Below are positions 1 to 4,190 of a stretch of DNA of 6,035 nt, piece after piece; position 1 is the stretch's first letter, and every line of letters starts with the position of its first letter. The notes beneath the pieces are model-generated. The model did not search any database. It worked only from the letters and a program-made list of their open reading frames with translations, and was not told the DNA's origin. The position numbers and the translations under genes are program-made. Source of the stretch: Gammaproteobacteria bacterium (lineage in GTDB: Bacteria; Pseudomonadota; Gammaproteobacteria; UBA4575); assembly GCA_028281205.1 (NCBI GenBank), contig JANQKJ010000159.1, positions 1 through 6,035 on the forward strand, read 5' to 3'.

Positions 1-1186
1 CAGTACCACACGCTCTACCAACCATTTTCTGTGCCAGTGTATAACCCTTGCCAGTGTCTTTAGCTGGAACAGGCACGCGGAATAAATCTGTTGTGCCCAA
101 GCCTAGCGATTCACGTGCACGAGTTGTTAAACCGCGACCAATAATTAGCGGGATTCGACCACCGGCACGAGCTTCGTCAAGCAGGATTTCAGTTTTAAGA
201 CTGAACTCGCAAAGTGTTTCGCCGCTGGCGTTGTTTTTAATTACGCCTTCGTAAGGGTAGATGTCGATGACATCGCCCATATTAAGATCCGTTACATCGC
301 ATTCAATAGGTAACGCGCCGGCATCTTCCATGGTGTTATAGAAAATAGGCGCAATTTTTCCACCCAGACAATAACCGCCATCGCGTTTATTGGGGATAAA
401 GGGAATATCGCGGCCCATATGCCATAACACTGAGTTAGTTGCAGATTTACGTGATGAACCGGTTCCAACAACATCACCCACATAAGCAAGTGGATGACCT
501 TTTTCTTTCAGTGCTTCGATTTGCTTGATGGGGCCAACTTTGCCTGGCTCATCAGGGTTGATCCCGTCGCGCTCCATTTTGAGCATCGCAACGGCGTGCA
601 AAGGAATGTCCGGGCGTGACCAGGCATCTGGAGCAGGAGATAAGTCATCGGTATTCGTTTCGCCAGTGACTTTGAAGACAGTGACAGTAATTTTTTCTTC
701 TAACTCGGGCTTGCTGGTAAACCATTCACCATTGGCCCATGACTCAATAATCTTTTTAGCGTGGGCATTGCCCGCTTGCATTTTTTCTTCGACGTCATAA
801 AAAGCATCGAACATCAAAAGCGTATGTGACAATGCTTCAACCGCGCTTGGTGCGAGTGATTCGTCATCCAGTGCTTCAATAAGTGGGGCGATGTTGTATC
901 CACCCAGCATAGTACCCAGCAGTTCAACTGCTTTTACTTTATCAATCAGAGGAGATGAAGCTTCGCCTTTTGAGATTGCTGCGAGAAACCCTGCTTTTAC
1001 GTAAGCTGCTTGGTCAACACCGGCTGGTACGCGATTAACCAGTAGATCGAGAATAAATTCTTCCTCACCAGCAGGAGGGTTTTTAAGTAATTCGACTAGA
1101 TCTGCAGTTTGCTCAGGTGATAATGGCTGGGGAACAACTCCCAGAGCAGCACGTTCTTCTACATGTTTGCGATAAGCTTCTAACAC
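1..1186 (-). CDS. acnB: Aconitate hydratase B (AcnB), N-terminal 395 codons, 3' end beyond window
   Basis: Bifunctional aconitase B, which interconverts citrate and isocitrate via cis-aconitate in the TCA cycle and often also acts as 2-methylisocitrate dehydratase; it is cytoplasmic. The translation follows E. coli AcnB almost without gaps: MLEAYRKH start, LLKNPPAGEEEF (about 34-44), GGYNIAPLIEALDD (95-108), VTGETNTDDLSPAPDAWSRP (173-192), GTGSSRKSATNS (241-252), GGKIAPIF (275-282) and MVGRACG (388-394). This covers the AcnB-specific N-terminal HEAT-like domain (about 1-160) and the swivelling domain 4 (about 161-372). The domains carrying the three [4Fe-4S] cysteines lie beyond base 1, so catalytic integrity cannot be judged. 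The start is GTG at 1184-1186, chosen because it aligns with the family N-terminus and has GGAG 8 bases upstream. An in-frame GTG eight codons earlier (1208-1210) is a less likely alternative. About 46% of the usual ~865 residues is present. Confidence 0.97.
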   Translation of the reverse strand, partial: MLEAYRKHVEERAALGVVPQPLSPEQTADLVELLKNPPAGEEEFILDLLVNRVPAGVDQAAYVKAGFLAAISKGEASSPLIDKVKAVELLGTMLGGYNIAPLIEALDDESLAPSAVEALSHTLLMFDAFYDVEEKMQAGNAHAKKIIESWANGEWFTSKPELEEKITVTVFKVTGETNTDDLSPAPDAWSRPDIPLHAVAMLKMERDGINPDEPGKVGPIKQIEALKEKGHPLAYVGDVVGTGSSRKSATNSVLWHMGRDIPFIPNKRDGGYCLGGKIAPIFYNTMEDAGALPIECDVTDLNMGDVIDIYPYEGVIKNNASGETLCEFSLKTEILLDEARAGGRIPLIIGRGLTTRARESLGLGTTDLFRVPVPAKDTGKGYTLAQKMVGRACGT

Positions 1187-1194
1187 AATATTGA

Positions 1195-1198
1195 CTCC
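1195..1198 (-). promoter_or_regulatory. Ribosome binding site of acnB
   Basis: GGAG on the minus strand, 8 bases before the GTG start of acnB. It supports GTG 1184-1186 over the in-frame GTG at 1208-1210. The latter has only an AGGA-type sequence about 10 bases upstream, and that sequence falls inside the loop of a predicted hairpin. Confidence 0.75.
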
Positions 1199-1204
1199 AC
1201 AATG

Positions 1205-1233
1205 GTGCACCAGCTCAGCTTCCTTGCTGGCAC
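1205..1233 (-). promoter_or_regulatory. Predicted hairpin in the acnB leader
   Basis: In the acnB 5' leader, GTG plus CCAGC pairs with GCTGG plus CAC across an 11-base loop, with a 2-base bulge (TG) on the 3' side. This gives an 8 bp interrupted stem whose foot lies 6 bases before the GGAG ribosome site. It overlaps a perfect 10-base palindrome, TGGTGCACCA, at 1203-1212. No U-tract follows, so it is not a terminator. A role in translation or mRNA stability is inference; acnB mRNA of E. coli is known to be controlled after transcription. Confidence 0.4.
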
Positions 1234-1261
1234 TTCTAATAAGGTTAATAGAGAGCAGGAC

Positions 1262-1267
1262 ATTATA
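1262..1267 (-). promoter_or_regulatory. Probable acnB promoter -10 box
   Basis: A perfect TATAAT on the minus strand in the 128-base hflD-acnB gap. Transcription would start near 1255, giving a leader of about 68 bases. No good TTGACA-like -35 lies 16-18 bases upstream (the 17-base position reads TAAATA), and there is no TGn extension, so the promoter may be weak or need an activator. The gap has no terminator, so read-through from hflD is also possible. Confidence 0.5.
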
Positions 1268-1314
1268 GCCGATCTCAAGGTAAATATTTAGAAGACGGGG
1301 TTATTGTGAGGCTT

Positions 1315-1944
1315 TTAATTGAGGTCTGAATCTAATAAATGATCAATTGTAGCCAGGTATCTGTTCTTGCCTAGCAGTAGATTAAATTGGTAGCCACCGG
1401 CCTGGTACCAAAGTAAGCATGAGCGCAAGCCGGCTAACAGCAGGGCACGAATCGCGGCGGCATTTTTCTCAGGTTGCAGATTCGCGGGTTCGCCATAGAC
1501 GATCACGCGTGGGTTCAAGGGGCTGATCGCATTCTGATATAGCTGCGCAAGCCGTTCGATGATGTAGTTTCTTTGCTGCGGCATGTCCTCGGCTGCTTCT
1601 TCCAATAAGCTAAGGGTAGTTCCAATTTGTTCGCTTAGCTGACTGTTATTTTTGATATTTTTTGACAGCATCATGAGGTTGACCATGTAACGTGCGCGTT
1701 CCAGTGCTTTTTTATCACGTTTGTTAGTGAAGCTTTGTTTGAGTGCATTTAACCCGCTGCGAATATTGAACAGGTTGCCAAACACATCTACGTACGTATC
1801 AGGATCTCTTTGGAACAGACTTGCCAGGCAGACATCGATTTCAGACTCGTTGAATTGATCATGCCAGGCGATATTCTGTACTTGAAGTAAAGCCTGATGA
1901 ATACCAGCTAAGGCTATGGTTTTATTAATATATTCTGATGTCAT
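1315..1944 (-). CDS. hflD: High frequency lysogenization protein HflD homolog
   Basis: A 209-residue protein (E. coli HflD, formerly YcfC, is 213). It matches the family along its length: IALAGI near the N-terminus (10-15), MVNLMMLSKN (87-96), AISPLNPRVIVYGEPANLQ (139-157) and AAIRALLLAGLRSCLLWYQAGG (163-184). HflD is a mostly helical protein peripherally attached to the inner membrane. In E. coli it binds phage lambda CII and affects the lysis-lysogeny choice; its normal cellular job is not settled. No signal peptide is visible; the leucine-rich stretch around 166-181 contains charged residues and is not a clear membrane span. The ATG lies 2 bases after the mnmA stop (TAA-CT-ATG) with no recognisable Shine-Dalgarno, so translation probably depends on coupling to mnmA. 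The order nudJ-mnmA-hflD is as in E. coli, where purB comes next; here acnB does. Confidence 0.93.
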   Translation of the reverse strand: MTSEYINKTIALAGIHQALLQVQNIAWHDQFNESEIDVCLASLFQRDPDTYVDVFGNLFNIRSGLNALKQSFTNKRDKKALERARYMVNLMMLSKNIKNNSQLSEQIGTTLSLLEEAAEDMPQQRNYIIERLAQLYQNAISPLNPRVIVYGEPANLQPEKNAAAIRALLLAGLRSCLLWYQAGGYQFNLLLGKNRYLATIDHLLDSDLN

Positions 1945-1946
1945 AG

Positions 1947-3035
1947 TTAGTTAATTCTGTGACTGATTATACCGCCACCCAAGCAGTGTTCACGGTCATA
2001 TAGGACTGCATATTGGCCAGGTGTTACCGCACGTTGAGCGTGCGTGAAGTTTAGTTGCCATTGCCCATCCTCGAGTTCAATTGCATCACACTCTTGATGA
2101 GATTGACGATAACGAATTTTCGCCTGTATGTGTTTAATTGAGCCAGAATATTCAGCATCAATCCAGTGCATTTTTTCAACAATTAAACTCTTATTAAACA
2201 AAGCCGGGTGATCTGTACCTTGGGCAACTACCAGCTCATTAGTATCCAGGCGTTTATCTACTACATACCAAGGTTGCTCGTTGGCATCCGCAATGCCGCC
2301 AATACCTAGCCCTTGGCGCTGGCCGATTGTAAAGAAGGTAATGCCCTGGTGTGTACCTAATATATTACCTTCAGTATCAATGATATCACCTTGATTATTA
2401 TGAATATATTTTTTTAAAAAATCACTGAATTTACGTTCACCAATAAAGCATATGCCGGTACTGTCCTTTTTATTATGTACATGCAAGTTGAGCTCCTGCG
2501 CAACTTGCCGCACTTGGGCTTTATCCAATTCGCCTAGGGGGAACAAAGATTTGCTCAATTGAGCTTGGTTTAAGCCATGCAAAAAGTAACTCTGGTCTTT
2601 GTTCGCGTCCAGGCCAGTCATTAGTTGGTAATATGTTTGCGTGTTTTGGCAGCGTGCATAATGACCTGTAGCAATTTTCTCGGCACCCAGTTCGGTAGCA
2701 AATTCAAGGAAGGCTTTAAATTTAATTTCTGTGTTGCATAAGATGTCTGGGTTAGGTGTGCGTCCCGCACGATGCTCGGCTAAAAAGTATTCAAATACAT
2801 AATCCCAATATTCGGATGAAAAATTAACTGTGCGTAATGAGATGTTCAGTTTCTCGCATATTTTTTCTGCGTCTTGTAAGTCCTGAGAGGCTGCGCAATA
2901 TTGTTCATCATCATCTTCTTCCCAGTTCTTCATAAATATTGCATCAACTTTATGGCCGGCAGATTGCAGTAGGTGTGCCGCCACTGCGGAGTCAACACCA
3001 CCCGATAAGCCAACGACAATATGCTTAAGAGACAT
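1947..3035 (-). CDS. mnmA: tRNA-specific 2-thiouridylase MnmA
   Basis: ATP-dependent thiolase that makes s2U at wobble position 34 of tRNA-Lys, tRNA-Glu and tRNA-Gln, taking persulfide sulfur from the IscS-Tus relay; cytoplasmic. It has 362 residues, against 368 in E. coli. Visible features in order: PP-loop ATP site SGGVDS (11-16), tRNA-binding segment MKNWEEDDDEQYC (35-47), GRTPNPDILCN (91-101) with D97 and the nucleophile C100, ATGHY (122-126), NKDQSYFL (145-152), and DSTGICFIGERKF (191-203) with the persulfide-carrying C196. The central domain has GQRQGLGIGG (238-247), and the C-terminal beta-barrel ends with VTPGQYAVLYD and CLGGGII (351-357). All catalytic residues are present. The ATG matches the family N-terminus, but no Shine-Dalgarno lies upstream; the leader is A/T-rich (TTATTCTAACTAT before ATG). 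It is probably cotranscribed with nudJ and hflD, with a possible internal promoter in front. Confidence 0.98.
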   Translation of the reverse strand: MSLKHIVVGLSGGVDSAVAAHLLQSAGHKVDAIFMKNWEEDDDEQYCAASQDLQDAEKICEKLNISLRTVNFSSEYWDYVFEYFLAEHRAGRTPNPDILCNTEIKFKAFLEFATELGAEKIATGHYARCQNTQTYYQLMTGLDANKDQSYFLHGLNQAQLSKSLFPLGELDKAQVRQVAQELNLHVHNKKDSTGICFIGERKFSDFLKKYIHNNQGDIIDTEGNILGTHQGITFFTIGQRQGLGIGGIADANEQPWYVVDKRLDTNELVVAQGTDHPALFNKSLIVEKMHWIDAEYSGSIKHIQAKIRYRQSHQECDAIELEDGQWQLNFTHAQRAVTPGQYAVLYDREHCLGGGIISHRIN

Positions 3036-3061
3036 ATAGTTAGAATAATAATATGAGGTAA

Positions 3062-3067
3062 ATTATA
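3062..3067 (-). promoter_or_regulatory. Possible internal promoter (-10) for mnmA-hflD
   Basis: A perfect TATAAT on the minus strand in the 141-base nudJ-mnmA gap. The transcript would start near 3055 with a leader of about 20 bases. The hexamer 17 bases upstream (CAGCGT) is not a -35 match, so this rests on the -10 alone. The gap is long for an operon interior, which favours some independent control. The rest of the gap holds only short, weak dyads (such as CTTA-TCTCC-TAAG) and no terminator. Confidence 0.35.
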
Positions 3068-3176
3068 GAAATAGTTTGTTGCACACGCTGCATCAAAGGA
3101 TAGTTTATTCCTCAATCAGACTGCGTTCTAGTTAGTCTTAGGAGATAAGGTGAGTACCTACATCTTTAGGGTTTGG

Positions 3177-3635
3177 CTACCAATGCTCAACGACATCACT
3201 CAATATGGATAAATCACAACGTCGTCCGCTTTCATAGTCATCAATACTTTTCAGTACCATTGCGCTGCGGCGTTTAGCTTCGGGTAAGTCAGCAATTTCC
3301 TCACGTGTCATCCATAGGGCTTCTAAAATACCATGGTCCAATTCTTGGTCAGGGTGATGGGTGGTGGCATGGCCGGAAAAAGTAATTCTTAAAAATACTT
3401 CATCCTTGTGTGGGTGTTTCCAACGGTAGATACCAATGAATGCATCCGGTATGAACTCCCAAGCAGTTTCTTCAAGTGTTTCTCTGATAGCGGCATCTTC
3501 TAAGGTTTCGTCAACTTCCCAATGTCCAGCCGGTTGGTTGTACACTTCATAACCGTTGGCCATTTCTCTTACCATTAGATACTTGCCATCGCGTTCAATG
3601 ACAGCAGCAACAGTTATATGAGGGATTGAAGACAT
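3177..3635 (-). CDS. nudJ: Nudix hydrolase, NudJ (YmfB) family phosphatase
   Basis: A 152-residue protein, the same size as E. coli NudJ (153), and first in the nudJ-mnmA-hflD cluster as in E. coli. Family members hydrolyse nucleoside tri- and diphosphates and, in E. coli, HMP-pyrophosphate and thiamine pyrophosphate, using divalent metals; cytoplasmic. Visible: PHITVAAVIERDGKYLMV (5-22, first strands of the Nudix fold), NQPAGHWE (33-40), and a Nudix box from G37 through E43, R51-E52 and E55-E56. The box departs from GX5EX7REUXEEXGU at two places: T53 at the first U and A58 where the consensus has Gly (EETAW). The metal-binding glutamates are intact, so activity is expected. The C-terminal part has LDHGILEALWMTREEI (99-114) and SAMVLKSIDDYESGRR (124-139). 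The ATG fits the family N-terminus; the bases before it (TTATTATAAGCA) show no Shine-Dalgarno. Exact substrate cannot be read from sequence. Confidence 0.9.
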   Translation of the reverse strand: MSSIPHITVAAVIERDGKYLMVREMANGYEVYNQPAGHWEVDETLEDAAIRETLEETAWEFIPDAFIGIYRWKHPHKDEVFLRITFSGHATTHHPDQELDHGILEALWMTREEIADLPEAKRRSAMVLKSIDDYESGRRCDLSILSDVVEHW

Positions 3636-3665
3636 TGCTTATAATAATCAGTTAGTTATATGGCT

Positions 3666-3671
3666 TTTATA
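3666..3671 (-). promoter_or_regulatory. Tentative nudJ promoter -10 box
   Basis: TATAAA on the minus strand, placing a start near 3659 and a leader of about 24 bases before nudJ. The only -35-like hexamer (TTTAAA, four of six matches) has a short 15-base spacer. The whole stretch 3640-3705 is AT-rich, so other -10 choices (TATAAC at 3655-3660) cannot be excluded. Confidence 0.25.
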
Positions 3672-3686
3672 AAATATTTTTTAGCG

Positions 3687-3702
3687 TTTAAATTGATTTA
3701 AA
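3687..3702. repeat. AT-rich inverted repeat in the nudJ-clpS divergent region
   Basis: TTTAAAT and ATTTAAA form a perfect 7+7 inverted repeat with a 2-base centre (TG). It overlaps TTGAT-N4-ATCGT at 3693-3706, which matches 8 of 10 defined bases of the FNR/ANR consensus TTGAT-N4-ATCAA. It lies between the presumed start sites of nudJ and clpS and could be an operator. In such AT-rich DNA a chance match is quite possible. Confidence 0.35.
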
Positions 3703-3715
3703 TCGTAACTGTGTT

Positions 3716-3727
3716 TGTGATGAATTC
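3716..3727 (+). repeat. Direct repeat, copy 1 (TGTGATGAATTC)
   Basis: First of two exact 12-base copies in the nudJ-clpS gap. It is preceded by TAGCGTT (3682-3688) and followed by ACAGTG (3731-3736), the same two blocks that flank copy 2 in the same order. It has no clean -10 box in front, unlike copy 2. Confidence 0.7.
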
Positions 3728-3731
3728 TGTA

Positions 3732-3760
3732 CAGTGTAGTCTGCCAGTCGGTAACACTGG
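3732..3760. repeat. Overlapping inverted repeats upstream of clpS
   Basis: CAGTGT (3732-3737) and ACACTG (3754-3759) form a 6+6 inverted repeat with a 16-base centre. The shorter CCAGT (3744-3748) and ACTGG (3756-3760) form a 5+5 repeat that shares the right arm. It lies about 50-75 bases before the predicted clpS start site, a typical distance for an activator site. There is no T-tract, so it is not a terminator. Function unknown. Confidence 0.35.
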
Positions 3761-3794
3761 TCTTATGGAATATTCGAATCTAGCGTTAGAATCT

Positions 3795-3800
3795 TATAAT
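3795..3800 (+). promoter_or_regulatory. Probable clpS-clpA promoter -10 box
   Basis: A perfect TATAAT with a start expected near 3807, giving a leader of about 27 bases. The -35 position is poor: ATTCGA at a 17-base spacer or TTCGAA at 16 bases, inside overlapping palindromes GAATATTC (3768-3775) and ATTCGAAT (3772-3779). No heat-shock type CTTGAA/CCCCAT pair is visible. Copy 2 of the 12-base direct repeat begins on the last T of this box and covers the start site. Confidence 0.55.
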
Positions 3801-3811
3801 GTGATGAATTC
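3800..3811 (+). repeat. Direct repeat, copy 2 (TGTGATGAATTC)
   Basis: Second exact copy, starting 84 bases after copy 1. It is flanked by TAGCGTT (3781-3787) and ACAGTG (3818-3823). It spans the predicted clpS transcription start, so a protein binding here would be placed to repress. Confidence 0.7.
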
Positions 3812-3833
3812 AAGGTAACAGTGCAACATTAGT

Positions 3834-4154
3834 ATGTCGAGTGACAACGAATATCAAAATGATGATGGATTAGCGGTCGAAGAAGCTCGTCCTAAGGTCA
3901 AACAGCCGAGCATGTATAAGGTAGTGTTATTGAATGATGACTACACACCGATGGAATTTGTTGTGCATGTGCTGGAGAATTTCTTCAACATGGGACGTGA
4001 ACAGGCAACCCGTGTTATGTTGAATGTGCATTCGCATGGTAAAGGTGTATGCGGAATGTACACTAGAGAAGTTGCGGAAACTAAAGTGGCTCAGGTTAAT
4101 GAGTATTCACGTCAGAACAACCACCCACTATTATGTGATATGGAAGAAGCGTAA
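3834..4154 (+). CDS. clpS: ATP-dependent Clp protease adaptor ClpS
   Basis: Adaptor that recognises N-terminal degron residues (Leu, Phe, Tyr, Trp) and hands the substrate to the ClpA N-domain for degradation by ClpAP; cytoplasmic. It has 106 residues, the same as E. coli ClpS, and key residues fall at the same numbers: N34-D35-D36 and H66 in the N-degron pocket, gatekeeper M40 (in DDYTPMEFV), and E79 and K84 in REVAETK for contact with ClpA. The ending NHPLLCDMEEA also matches. Residues 1-25 form the usual variable, acidic N-terminal extension (DNEYQNDD) that is threaded into ClpA. The ATG is the only reasonable start, since the frame meets TAA six codons upstream. The nearest purine-rich site, AAGG at 3812-3815, is 18 bases away, too far for a normal Shine-Dalgarno. 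clpA follows after 36 bases, so one transcript is likely. Confidence 0.98.
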   Translation: MSSDNEYQNDDGLAVEEARPKVKQPSMYKVVLLNDDYTPMEFVVHVLENFFNMGREQATRVMLNVHSHGKGVCGMYTREVAETKVAQVNEYSRQNNHPLLCDMEEA

Positions 4155-4181
4155 GCTAAGCGTCATTAAAGGACTAAATTT

Positions 4182-4185
4182 GAGG
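4182..4185 (+). promoter_or_regulatory. Ribosome binding site of clpA
   Basis: GAGG ending 5 bases before the ATG at 4191. It supports this start, which also matches the ClpA family N-terminus, and contrasts with the lack of such a site before clpS. Confidence 0.7.
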
Positions 4186-4190
4186 CCAGT

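Noticed and set aside
48..254. Plus-strand 68-codon open frame
   Set aside because: It lies antisense within acnB, whose minus-strand translation matches AcnB throughout; no ribosome site or family resemblance.
292..489. Minus-strand 65-codon open frame
   Set aside because: Out-of-frame shadow inside acnB, overlapping the conserved GTGSSRKSATNS region.
525..800. Plus-strand 91-codon open frame
   Set aside because: Antisense to the conserved part of acnB; the length is a by-product of that gene's codon use.
1203..1212. TGGTGCACCA palindrome as a recombination or attachment site
   Set aside because: There is no second copy in the window and no mobile-element gene; it is better explained as part of the acnB leader.
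1295..1320. Terminator after hflD
   Set aside because: There is no GC-rich stem followed by a T-run on the minus strand; the short dyads present are not convincing.
2930..3115. Minus-strand 61-codon open frame across the mnmA start
   Set aside because: It overlaps the ATP-binding N-terminus of mnmA in another frame; the hydrophobic stretch it encodes comes from AT-rich leader DNA, and it has no ribosome site.
1945..3656. ACTAACT (minus strand) recurring at 1945-1951, 3130-3136 and 3650-3656, near each gene of the nudJ cluster
   Set aside because: A 7-base AT-rich word that also occurs inside acnB (433-439) and clpA (5737-5743), so it is not specific to the gaps.
3716..3733. CRP-type site beginning TGTGA
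   Set aside because: The second half-site TCACA is absent at the required spacing in both repeat copies.
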